Shown one piece after another: positions 1 to 6,364 of a stretch of 10,025 nt of DNA. The position numbers were made by a program, and so were the translations under genes. A model generated the notes under the pieces. The model worked only from the letters and a program-made list of their open reading frames with translations, was not told where the DNA came from and did not search any database. Position 1 is the first letter of the stretch, and every line of letters begins with the position of its first letter. Origin of the DNA: Stenotrophomonas sp. UBA7346 (GTDB lineage: Bacteria; Pseudomonadota; Gammaproteobacteria; Xanthomonadales; Xanthomonadaceae); contig DKPB01000025.1 of the NCBI GenBank assembly GCA_002471015.1, forward strand, positions 1 to 10,025, in the 5' to 3' direction.

Positions 1-96
1 TGGAACCACCCGATCCCATCCCGAACTCGGAAGTGAAACGCAGCCGCGCCGATGGTAGTGCAGCCTAAGCTGTGCGAGAGTAGGTCATCGTCAGGA
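1..96 (+). rRNA. rrf: 5S ribosomal RNA, 3' part (5' end outside the window)
   Basis: The segments gaagtgaaacg (31-41), gatggtagtg (51-60) and gcgagagtagg (74-84) are the conserved core and 3' half of bacterial 5S rRNA. By comparison with the 120-nt E. coli molecule, roughly the first 22 nucleotides lie off the left edge. The 3' end is placed just after tcagg (91-95), which should pair with the missing 5' strand; the exact end is uncertain by a few bases. An intrinsic terminator follows within 10 bases, so this is the last gene of an rrn operon running rightward. Confidence 0.95.
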
Positions 97-104
97 TTCA
101 AACC

Positions 105-142
105 AAAAACCCCGCTGCCACAAGCAGCGGGGTTTTTCTTTT
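105..142 (+). terminator. Intrinsic terminator of the rrn operon
   Basis: A 9-bp GC-rich stem (ccccgctgc 110-118 with gcagcgggg 124-132) closes a 5-nt loop and is followed by ttttt-c-tttt (133-142). An A-run (105-109) on the 5' side could extend the stem and make the terminator work on both strands. It should stop rRNA transcription before the repeat array. Confidence 0.93.
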
Positions 143-247
143 GCACGGTGCCAGTATCGACACGCGCCGCGCGACTGGCCGGAGGCGAAGCAGTCGACAG
201 ACCGATCAGAGCGGGCTGAGGGGCGGACGGATTGCCGGGAAAGCCTC

Positions 248-270
248 TGCCGAGCATGGCTCGGCACTAC
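248..270 (-). repeat. SMAG-type REP palindrome, copy 1
   Basis: The 8-bp arms TGCCGAGC and GCTCGGCA enclose a 3-nt loop (ATG on the + strand) and are followed by CTAC, which reads as a leading GTAG on the - strand. A hairpin headed by GTAG is the hallmark of the SMAG elements of Stenotrophomonas maltophilia, REP-class sequences thought to be mobilised by RAYT transposases. No RAYT gene is in the window. Confidence 0.8.
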
Positions 271-353
271 ATGGCTCCGGGTGGCATTGCCGCGGAGTCG
301 TCTCGCATCCATTTAGATGCGCATCGGGGCGGCCGGATTGCTGGGAAAGCCTT

Positions 354-376
354 TGCCGAGCATGGCTCGGCACTAC
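354..376 (-). repeat. SMAG-type REP palindrome, copy 2
   Basis: Identical in arms, loop and GTAG head to copy 1. Confidence 0.8.
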
Positions 377-460
377 ACGGCTCCCGGTGGCGTATGCCGC
401 GAAGTCGTCTCGCATCCATTTAGATGCGCATCGGGGCGGCCGGATTGCTGGGAAAGCCTT

Positions 461-483
461 TGCCGAGCATGGCTCGGCACTAC
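461..483 (-). repeat. SMAG-type REP palindrome, copy 3
   Basis: Identical in arms, loop and GTAG head to copy 1. Confidence 0.8.
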
Positions 484-569
484 ACGGCTGCGGGTGGCGT
501 ATGCCGCGAAGCCGTCACGCATCCACTTGGATGCGCACCGGGGGGCGGCCGGATTGCTGGGAAAGCCTT

Positions 570-592
570 TGCCGAGCATGGCTCGGCACTAC
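570..592 (-). repeat. SMAG-type REP palindrome, copy 4
   Basis: Identical in arms, loop and GTAG head to copy 1. Confidence 0.8.
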
Positions 593-677
593 ACGGCTGC
601 GGGTGGCGTATGCCGCGAAGTCGTCACGCGTCCACTTGGATGCGCACCGGGGGCGGCTGGATTGCTGGGAAAGCCTT

Positions 678-700
678 TGCCGAGCATGGCTCGGCACTAT
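678..700 (-). repeat. SMAG-type REP palindrome, copy 5, head altered
   Basis: Both arms are intact, but the + strand ends CTAT instead of CTAC, so the head reads ATAG. This should weaken recognition if the GTAG is needed by a RAYT enzyme. Confidence 0.75.
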
Positions 701-756
701 AGGGCTGCGGGTGGCGTATGCCGCGAAGTCGTCTCGCATCCATCTGGATATGCATC

Positions 757-779
757 TGCCGAGCTTGGCTCGGCACCAC
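757..779 (-). repeat. SMAG-type REP palindrome, copy 6, decayed
   Basis: Both 8-bp arms are intact. The loop changed (TTG for ATG on the + strand) and the flank reads CCAC, making the head GTGG. The upstream half of its unit has been lost. Confidence 0.7.
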
Positions 780-794
780 GCAGAATCTGCGGGC

Positions 795-826
795 AAAAAA
801 AACGGCGCTCCCATCGGGAGCGCCGT
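795..826 (-). terminator. Intrinsic terminator of the M28 peptidase transcript
   Basis: Read on the - strand, an 11-bp perfect stem (arms 816-826 and 802-812) with a 3-nt loop is followed by eight T (802-795). It starts 21 bases after the stop codon of the M28 gene. It faces the rrn terminator across the repeat array, so the array is shielded from both sides. Confidence 0.95.
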
Positions 827-847
827 CAGTCACCACTATCGGCTGGA

Positions 848-2557
848 TTACTTTGCGGCTTCGCTGCCGCGGGCCTTCATCATTGCGTCGCGATTGGCCT
901 TGAACGGATTGCCGTCATACCAGTTGGGCCAGGCGTCCCCGCCAGCCAGCTGCTTGCCAACGCCGTACAGCAGTTCCAGGTCCTCGATGGCACCGTCCAC
1001 CTTCCAGGTCGCCGCGTCATACTCGTCCTTGGGGCCGTGGTAATGGTCCTTGCCGTAGGCTTCAGCGGCGCGCTTGCCCGCCTCCACACCACCATCGATC
1101 AGGTCTTCGCCGCCATCGGCATACAGCGCCGGCACGCCAGCCTTGGCGAAATTGAAGTGATCGGAGCGGAAGTAGAACCCACTCTGCACCGAGGTCTCCG
1201 CGTGCAGGGTACGACCCTTTTCGGCGGCCAAGGGCTTGAGGATGTCCTCCAGCTCGGAGCTGCCGTAGCCGGTGACCGTCATGTCACGGGCACGGCCGTT
1301 CACCGACATGGCGTCGATGTTGATCACGCCGGCAATCTTGTCCAGCGGGAAGGTCGGATGATTCACGTAGTACTGCGAACCGAGCAGGCCGGATTCCTCC
1401 AACGTCACCGCCAGGAACACCACCGAACGCTCCGGCGCGGTTTCCTGATGGGCCATGGCGTCGGCGATCTCCAGGATGCCGGCCACGCCGGTGGCGTTGT
1501 CGACGGCGCCGTTGTAGATGTTGTCGCCTTCCTCGTCTTCGTGCTTGCCCAAGTGGTCCCAGTGCGCCATGTACAGCACGGCTTCGTCGGCGCGCTTGCT
1601 GCCCGGCAGCACACCCACCACGTTGCGGGACTTCTTCTGCGCGATGGTGCTCTTCAGGTCCAGCGACAGCTTGGCCTGCAGCGGGACCGGCTTGAAGCCG
1701 CGCTTGTTGGCGTCCTTGTAGGCCTTGTCCAGGTCCAGGCCGGCGTCGGCAAACAGCTTGCGCGCGGCTTCCGCGCTGAGCCAGCCCTGTGCCTGCAGGC
1801 GCGGCTCCTTGTCCTCGGATGCGGGCAGGTCGTACTGCGGGCCACCCCAGGAATTCTTGACCACGTCCCAGCCATAGGCCGCGCCGGCGGTGTCATGAAC
1901 GATCAAGGCAGCGGCAGCACCCTTGCGCGCGGCTTCCTCGAACTTGTAGGTCCAACGGCCGTAGTAGGTCATGCGCTTGCCATCGAACAGCTTGGCGTCG
2001 CCCACATGGAAGCCGGGATCGTTGACGAACATGACGACTGTCTTGCCGGTCCAATCCTGGTCGGCGTAGTCGTTCCAGTTCTGTTCGGGGGCATCGACGC
2101 CATAACCGACGAACACCATGTCGCTGCCATCGATCTTGATCTCGCTCTCGCCACGGCGTGAGCCGATCACCATGTCGGTACCGAACGCCAGCTGCTGCTG
2201 GTTGTCGCCGCGCTGGATCTTCAGCACGGTGCCAGGATCGGCGGTGGTCTCGGTCATCGGTACGTCCTGGAACCAGCTGTCACCGTTGCCCGGCTGCAGG
2301 CCGATGCGCTGCATCTGGTCGCGGATGTAGTTGACCGTAAGGTCTTCGCCCCGGCTACCCGGTGCGCGGCCTTCGAATTCGTCCGAAGCCAGCGTCTTCA
2401 CCAGCTCGCCGAAATCGGCAGCGTTGATGGCACTGGCAAAAGCGTGGGCGGGTGCGGCGGCGGGAGCGGGCTGCGCGGCAGCCGGCCCTGCGGCTTCCTG
2501 TTTGCAGGCGGCCAGCGCCGCGGTCGCGGCCAGGCACAACACCAGTTTGCGTTGCAT
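848..2557 (-). CDS. M28-family metallopeptidase with PA domain, lipoprotein
   Basis: A predicted zinc aminopeptidase of clan MH, 569 aa, acting in the cell envelope. The N-terminus is a lipoprotein signal with lipobox L15-A-A-C18; K19 at +2 argues for the outer membrane. An Ala/Pro-rich linker (about 20-45) follows. A protease-associated (PA) insert lies at about 145-300, including VFVGYGVDAP and the GAAAALIVHD segment. The catalytic part begins near 310 and shows the expected metal-site residues: H332 in AHWDHLG, D353 in AVDNATG, E387-E388 in LEESGLLG, D415 in NIDAM and H507 in HGPKDEYD. All ligands are present, so it is probably active. The start is fixed by GGAG five bases before ATG and by the lipobox distance. 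It lies 56 bp behind the beta-solenoid gene on the same strand with no terminator between, so the two probably form an operon. The substrate cannot be read from the sequence; a dipeptidase or general aminopeptidase role is typical of the family. Confidence 0.93.
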   Translation of the reverse strand: MQRKLVLCLAATAALAACKQEAAGPAAAQPAPAAAPAHAFASAINAADFGELVKTLASDEFEGRAPGSRGEDLTVNYIRDQMQRIGLQPGNGDSWFQDVPMTETTADPGTVLKIQRGDNQQQLAFGTDMVIGSRRGESEIKIDGSDMVFVGYGVDAPEQNWNDYADQDWTGKTVVMFVNDPGFHVGDAKLFDGKRMTYYGRWTYKFEEAARKGAAAALIVHDTAGAAYGWDVVKNSWGGPQYDLPASEDKEPRLQAQGWLSAEAARKLFADAGLDLDKAYKDANKRGFKPVPLQAKLSLDLKSTIAQKKSRNVVGVLPGSKRADEAVLYMAHWDHLGKHEDEEGDNIYNGAVDNATGVAGILEIADAMAHQETAPERSVVFLAVTLEESGLLGSQYYVNHPTFPLDKIAGVINIDAMSVNGRARDMTVTGYGSSELEDILKPLAAEKGRTLHAETSVQSGFYFRSDHFNFAKAGVPALYADGGEDLIDGGVEAGKRAAEAYGKDHYHGPKDEYDAATWKVDGAIEDLELLYGVGKQLAGGDAWPNWYDGNPFKANRDAMMKARGSEAAK

Positions 2558-2558
2558 G

Positions 2559-2584
2559 GAGACTCCAGGGAACAGTGGAGTCTC
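2559..2584 (-). promoter_or_regulatory. Leader hairpin covering the ribosome-binding site of the M28 gene
   Basis: A 9-bp perfect inverted repeat (2559-2567 and 2576-2584) surrounds an 8-base loop. In the mRNA (- strand) the 3' arm TGGAGTCTC ends one base before the ATG and contains the only GGAG Shine-Dalgarno sequence (2566-2563). The folded form would hide the ribosome-binding site. There is no T-run behind the stem, so it is not a terminator. A translational control role is inference. Confidence 0.6.
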
Positions 2585-2613
2585 GATTCTAGGCCGGAAC
2601 GCGCAGCGCCGGG

Positions 2614-3270
2614 TCAGTTGCCCGGTGCTTTGTCACCGCTGAAGCGCTGCACCTCGGCACCCCGTACCGGGCCGATGCGGGCGCTGTCGTGCACGAACAG
2701 ATTGACCTCGCGCTCGAACACCAGTTCACCTTCGACCGCGGCATTGGGGCCGATGATGATGCGGGGCTTGCGCGGTGGGGTGAGCGAGATGCCAAACGAG
2801 GGGCGGTTCACCTTCAGGCCACCCTTGACCACCGAATCCACGCCCACGGTGATGTCACTGTTGACGGTCTCGATGCTGCCCGCCACCTCGGTACCCACCA
2901 GGCCAATGCTGCCGTTCACGGTTTCGATATCGCCGCCAATGCGGCCGCCACGATCGACGAAGATGCTGCCATTGACCGTTTCCAGGCCGGACGTCAGCAC
3001 CAGCCCACGGCCAGCGCGGATGGCGCCATTCACGGTTTCGATGCTGCGCGCCTGCACATTGTCCTCGGCGCGGATGCTGCCATTGACGGTTTCCACGCCG
3101 CGGGCATTCACGCCACTGGCCAGCTGGATGCTGCCATTGACCGTGTCCAGGTCGCCGTAGCGGGCACCGGCATCGGTGTGGATGCTGCCATTGACCTTGC
3201 TGATGTCCTCGGCGGCATGGGCAAACGGGGTACCGGCGCTCAGTGCCAGCAGCAGGAGAATACGTTTCAC
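2614..3270 (-). CDS. Secreted repeat protein with predicted beta-solenoid fold (seven VNG repeats)
   Basis: A 218-aa exported protein of unknown function. A signal peptide covers about residues 1-19 (VKRILLLL..., cleavage after AHA). Residues 23-140 hold seven repeats of the type ETVNGSI, with the VNG or equivalent at 26, 44, 62, 80, 99, 118 and 136, a period of 18-19 residues. This fits one turn per repeat of a right-handed beta-solenoid, as in DUF4097-like or bactofilin-like proteins. The C-terminal part (about 150-218) is unrelated: basic and Pro-rich around TPPRKPR, then a further hydrophobic/Gly pattern. I chose the GTG start at 3270 because GGAGG sits five bases before it and it gives a clean signal peptide; an in-frame ATG at 3288 would add six residues and has no ribosome-binding site. 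It is the first gene of the likely pair with the M28 lipoprotein. No catalytic motif is visible; a scaffold or surface role is a guess. Confidence 0.85.
   Translation of the reverse strand: MKRILLLLALSAGTPFAHAAEDISKVNGSIHTDAGARYGDLDTVNGSIQLASGVNARGVETVNGSIRAEDNVQARSIETVNGAIRAGRGLVLTSGLETVNGSIFVDRGGRIGGDIETVNGSIGLVGTEVAGSIETVNSDITVGVDSVVKGGLKVNRPSFGISLTPPRKPRIIIGPNAAVEGELVFEREVNLFVHDSARIGPVRGAEVQRFSGDKAPGN
2851..3204 (-). repeat. Intragenic tandem repeats encoding seven 18-19-residue VNG units
   Basis: The DNA pattern ccattgac(c/g)gt recurs every 54-57 bp within the beta-solenoid gene, matching the protein repeats (S/T)VNG(S/A)I. Codon-level divergence is modest, so unit gain or loss by recombination would stay in frame. 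Confidence 0.8.
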
Positions 3271-3323
3271 GGAGACCTCCGACGGCATTCCAGTGGACAG
3301 GGGCCGATGGCACCATGCTTGGG

Positions 3324-3329
3324 TACAAT
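3324..3329 (+). promoter_or_regulatory. Possible -10 box for envC (TACAAT)
   Basis: TACAAT matches the sigma-70 -10 consensus in five of six positions and is the only good match between the divergent genes. It predicts transcription from about 3336, which supports the envC start at 3354 over upstream in-frame codons. No convincing -35 hexamer is seen. Confidence 0.4.
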
Positions 3330-3353
3330 CCGCATCTGCCTGAAGTCATTGGA

Positions 3354-4658
3354 ATGCCATTGCGTTTGTCCCGTCCAGCCCAGCAGCGGAAGCGTCCAGC
3401 GGTCGTGCCGGTGCGGCATCCTGGTTGCTGGATGCTGCTGCTGGCCCTGCTGACCGGGCCCTTGTTGGCCCAGGACAACGCGCGCGATGCGGAAAAGAAG
3501 CTGCGGCAATTGCGGGGTGAACTGAAAGACGTTGCCCAGGAACGGCGCCAGATTGATGCCGACCGGGGTCAGGCCAATGCACGTCTGCGCGAGGCCGACC
3601 AGAAGGTGGCACGTACAGGCCGGGCGGTTGCCGAGGCCGAGGCGGCGGTGCAGCGCGAACAGCAATCGCTGCACCAGTTGCAGCAGCGCAAGGGCGAGCT
3701 GCAGGCCGGTCTGAGCCGGCAACGGCAGCAGCTGGCGACGTTGCTGCGGGGTGCCTACCAGCTTGGCAACCATGCCCCGCTGAAGCTGTTGTTGTCGCAG
3801 GATACGGTTGCCGATGCCAACCGCGCGATGGCCTACCACCGCTATCTGCAGCGTGAACGGGCACAGGCCATCACCGCCCTGACTGCCGACCTGCAAAGCC
3901 TGTCCAGCACCGAGCAGCAGATCGTCGCGCGTACCCGGGAGCTGCAGCAGACGCAGGAGCAACAACGCCAGCAGGCAGCGGCGCTGGTCCAGGATCGTCG
4001 CCAACGCGCCGCCGTGGTGGCCGAACTGGAGCAGCGCTTCCAGGACCGCAGCGAGCGCGAGAAGACGCTGGGCAAGGATGCGCAGGCACTTGAGCGGGTA
4101 TTGGCCAACCTGCGCGCCACTGCCGCCCGTGCCGAGGCCGAACGACGCGCAGCGGCACGTCGCGCCGCCGCCGAACAATCGCGCCAGCAGGCCACCGCCA
4201 GCGAAGGCCGTGGCAGCCAACGTGCGGCCCCCGGCAAGGTGCCGCCGCGGGTGGTGGCCAATGCACCTGCACCGCGGGTGGGTGGCTTGGGCTGGCCATT
4301 GTCAGGCAACCTGCTGGCACGTTATGGCGGCCGCCTGCCGGACGGGCGCAACAGCGCCGGCGTGCTGATCGGTGCGCCGGCGGGCAGTACGGTCACCGCC
4401 GTGGCGGAAGGCACCGTGGTGTTCTCCGACTGGATGACCGGCTACGGCATGATCCTGATCGTCGACCACGGCAATGGCTACATGAGCCTGTACGCGCACA
4501 ACGACGCCCTGCTGAAGGATGCCGGCGCCCGCGTGCGCCGTGGTGATGCCGTGGCCAAGGTGGGCAACTCCGGTGGCCAGGGGGTGACTGCCCTGTACTT
4601 TGAACTGCGCCGCAATGGCCAGCCGGTGGACCCGGCAACCTGGTTGCAGCGGCAGTAA
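3354..4658 (+). CDS. envC: EnvC-type murein hydrolase activator (coiled coil plus degenerate LytM/M23 domain)
   Basis: A 434-aa periplasmic protein. In E. coli, EnvC activates the septal amidases AmiA and AmiB during daughter-cell separation. After a basic N-terminus and a hydrophobic signal segment (about 26-40, LLLALLTGPLLAQ), residues 41-285 are Gln/Arg/Ala-rich heptad-like coiled coil. A Pro/Arg linker leads to a LytM/M23 domain at 312-434. That domain has lost metal ligands: the usual HxGxD site reads S334-A-G-V-L338 and the final HxH reads A413-L-Y415, while H372 and H382 remain. This is the pattern of non-enzymatic activators rather than endopeptidases. The start at 3354 has only a weak GAAG eight bases upstream; it fits a promoter-like TACAAT at 3324. 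A later ATG at 3433 just before the hydrophobic core is the alternative. The stop is followed after 119 bp by ctpA, the usual neighbour in gammaproteobacteria. Confidence 0.9.
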   Translation: MPLRLSRPAQQRKRPAVVPVRHPGCWMLLLALLTGPLLAQDNARDAEKKLRQLRGELKDVAQERRQIDADRGQANARLREADQKVARTGRAVAEAEAAVQREQQSLHQLQQRKGELQAGLSRQRQQLATLLRGAYQLGNHAPLKLLLSQDTVADANRAMAYHRYLQRERAQAITALTADLQSLSSTEQQIVARTRELQQTQEQQRQQAAALVQDRRQRAAVVAELEQRFQDRSEREKTLGKDAQALERVLANLRATAARAEAERRAAARRAAAEQSRQQATASEGRGSQRAAPGKVPPRVVANAPAPRVGGLGWPLSGNLLARYGGRLPDGRNSAGVLIGAPAGSTVTAVAEGTVVFSDWMTGYGMILIVDHGNGYMSLYAHNDALLKDAGARVRRGDAVAKVGNSGGQGVTALYFELRRNGQPVDPATWLQRQ

Positions 4659-4777
4659 TAGCGATGATCCCGAAGACCTGCGACGCTATCGGGGATTCAA
4701 CGGGAATTTAGCCAGTGTTCGCGCATAATCGGGGCCAACGCGGTGCTCCGCGTGCCTGTTTCCCCATGGAGTGGTAC

Positions 4778-6247
4778 ATGCGCCTAGCTCGTCTTTCCGC
4801 AGCCCTGCTGTTTGCCCTGTCACCGGCGCTGTCGCTGGCGCAGACCGCGCCGGACAAACCCGCCAGGGCCGATGACCCCGATGCCAAGGAATCGGTGACC
4901 TCGCGGGTGCCGTTGGATGAGATCCGCCGGTTCGTCTCCGTTTACAACGCGGTGCGTGCAGCCTACGTGGATCCGGTCGATGACAAGAAGCTGATGCAGT
5001 CGGCGGTGCGTGGGTTGCTGCTGGAGCTTGATCCGCACAGCACCTACTTCGACAAGGAAGACGCACAGGCATTCGACGAACAGGCCACCGGCGCCTATGA
5101 AGGCATCGGCGTGGAGCTGCTGCAGGAAGACAATGCCCTCAAGGTGGTATCCCCGATCGACGATACCCCCGCCGCCCGCGCAGGGGTGAAGGCAGGCGAC
5201 CTCATCATCGCCATCGACGGCACCCCCATCAACGCGATCGATGCCAGTGAGCCGCTGCGTGGCAAGGCCGGCAGCCAGGTGGTACTGACCATTGCCCGCG
5301 AAGGGCAGAAGCCGTTCGACGTCACCGTGGTGCGCGAAACCATCCGCGTGACCAGCGTGCGCAGCAAGATGCTCGAACCCGGCTATGGCTATGTGCGCAT
5401 CAGCACCTTCCAGGCCGATACCGGTGCGGATTTCCAGAAGCACGTGGCGCAGTTGCAGGCCCAGTCCGGTGGCAAGCTGAAGGGGCTGGTGCTGGACCTG
5501 CGCAGCAATCCGGGCGGCCTGCTCACCGCCGCCGTACAGGTCGCCGACGACCTGCTGGAGCGGGGCGGCATCGTCAGTACCCGTGGCCGCATTTCCATCA
5601 GTGACGCGAAGTTCGACGCTACCCCGGGTGACCTGCTCAACGGTGCGCCGGTGGTGGTGTTGACCGACGCCGGTTCGGCCAGCGCCTCGGAAGTGCTGGC
5701 CGGTGCGCTGCGTGACAACCAGCGGGCCCGCATCGTGGGCAGTCGCAGCTTCGGCAAGGGCTCGGTGCAGACCGTGTTGCCGTTGGACAATGGCGATTCG
5801 GTCAAGCTCACCACGGCGCGTTATTACACCCCCAGCGGGCGTTCCATCCAGGCCACCGGCATCGTGCCCGACGTGGAGCTGCAGCCGGATCCGGCGACCG
5901 TGCCCAAGGATATTCCAGCCAGCCTGGCCGACTACAGCGAAGCCAAGTTGCCCGGCCATCTGCGCGGCGACGATGAGGCCGCCGGCAGCAAGGCCGGTGT
6001 GGTGCTCAGTGGGGATGGCCCGATCCAATCCGCGTTGCAGGAGCTCAAGCATCCCGGCTCGGTGGCTGCCGCTGCGGCAGCCGCGGCCAAGGCCAGGCCG
6101 GCGACAACCGCTAAGCCTGCGGCAGAAGCGAAGCCTGCCGCCACGCAGACGCCGACCCCTGATGAGCAGCCGGCAGCTGGGGCGCCCCAGGCGGGCAAGC
6201 CCGGGACGGTTGAGCCGGCTGCGCCTGCGGTGGAAGGCGACAAGTAA
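4778..6247 (+). CDS. ctpA: S41-family C-terminal processing peptidase
   Basis: A 489-aa periplasmic serine protease that cleaves selected proteins near the C-terminus. It has a signal peptide (1-21, ...LSLAQ), an N-terminal helical region with the family motif LLLELDPHSTYF (80-91), a PDZ domain (about 105-185, with GIGVEL and AGVKAGDLI), and the S41 core (about 200-370). The catalytic Ser/Lys pair is S302 in GSASASE and K327 in SFGKGSV; the 25-residue spacing equals that of the plant D1 processing protease. TPSGRSIQATGIVPD (351-365) is also typical. Residues about 428-489 form an Ala/Pro/Lys-rich tail, probably disordered. The start is fixed by GGAG six bases before ATG and by the signal peptide; an in-frame ATG at 4715 would put 21 non-signal residues in front. 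It lies 119 bp behind envC with no terminator between; co-transcription is likely but a separate promoter is possible (cataat at 4724-4729). Confidence 0.95.
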   Translation: MRLARLSAALLFALSPALSLAQTAPDKPARADDPDAKESVTSRVPLDEIRRFVSVYNAVRAAYVDPVDDKKLMQSAVRGLLLELDPHSTYFDKEDAQAFDEQATGAYEGIGVELLQEDNALKVVSPIDDTPAARAGVKAGDLIIAIDGTPINAIDASEPLRGKAGSQVVLTIAREGQKPFDVTVVRETIRVTSVRSKMLEPGYGYVRISTFQADTGADFQKHVAQLQAQSGGKLKGLVLDLRSNPGGLLTAAVQVADDLLERGGIVSTRGRISISDAKFDATPGDLLNGAPVVVLTDAGSASASEVLAGALRDNQRARIVGSRSFGKGSVQTVLPLDNGDSVKLTTARYYTPSGRSIQATGIVPDVELQPDPATVPKDIPASLADYSEAKLPGHLRGDDEAAGSKAGVVLSGDGPIQSALQELKHPGSVAAAAAAAAKARPATTAKPAAEAKPAATQTPTPDEQPAAGAPQAGKPGTVEPAAPAVEGDK

Positions 6248-6263
6248 GCACGTTGGGTGCTGA

Positions 6264-6295
6264 GCGGGAGCAGGGCGTGTGCCCCCTGCTCCCGC
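6264..6295. terminator. Strong hairpin between converging ctpA and DUF1820 genes, terminator-like without a U-run
   Basis: A 12-bp perfect stem (gcgggagcaggg 6264-6275 with its complement 6284-6295) closes an 8-base loop, 16 bases after the ctpA stop. Neither strand has a T-run behind it, so classical intrinsic termination is doubtful; it may protect 3' ends or work with Rho. Confidence 0.5.
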
Positions 6296-6364
6296 GCGTT
6301 ACAGGGCCGTCATGCCACCGATGTAGGCGCTGCTTCGTGACTCCCGTTTGTTGCTGCGGGCGGA

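Larger units (their letters stand above)
221..779. repeat. Tandem array of about 108-bp units, each carrying a SMAG-type REP hairpin
   Basis: The landmark attg(c) of the unit recurs at 231, 337, 444, 553 and 661, giving periods of 106, 107, 109 and 108 bp. A sixth, partial copy keeps only the hairpin region (757-779); it follows 79 instead of 108 bp after the fifth because about 29 bp around ggattgctgggaaagcc is missing. Each full unit reads: a ggcggccggattgctggg block, the SMAG palindrome, a ggtggcgtatgccgcgaagtcgtc block, then a second palindrome of the cgcatcc...gatgcg type. Units differ by scattered substitutions and 1-3-bp indels, so the duplications are not brand new. The array lies between the terminators of two converging transcripts and contains no credible gene: the long open frames across it come from the repeat itself. 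The stretch 143-220 before it shows nothing recognisable. Confidence 0.92.

Noticed and set aside
221..779. CRISPR array
   Set aside because: The period is constant, but the whole 108-bp unit is repeated; there are no unique spacers between short repeats and no cas gene.
141..1043. Repeat-rich protein encoded by the tandem units
   Set aside because: The frame shifts between units because the periods are 106, 107, 109 and 108 bp, so the encoded repeats are not kept in phase. There is no ribosome-binding site, and the frame runs into the 3' end of the M28 gene.
317..2161. A 614-codon open frame on the + strand over the repeat array and the M28 gene
   Set aside because: It lies antisense to a gene with intact catalytic motifs and a proper terminator, begins inside tandem repeats, and has no family resemblance. 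Long antisense frames are common in high-GC DNA.
3243..3353. N-terminal extension of EnvC from the in-frame ATG at 3243
   Set aside because: It would overlap the divergent beta-solenoid gene and place 37 polar residues ahead of the signal segment, and it lies upstream of the promoter-like TACAAT.
4658..4696. Attenuator between envC and ctpA, from the competing stems ATAGCG/CGCTAT and ATCCC/GGGAT
   Set aside because: The stems are only 5-7 bp, one contains a bulge, no T-run follows, and pairs of this size are expected by chance in a GC-rich gap.
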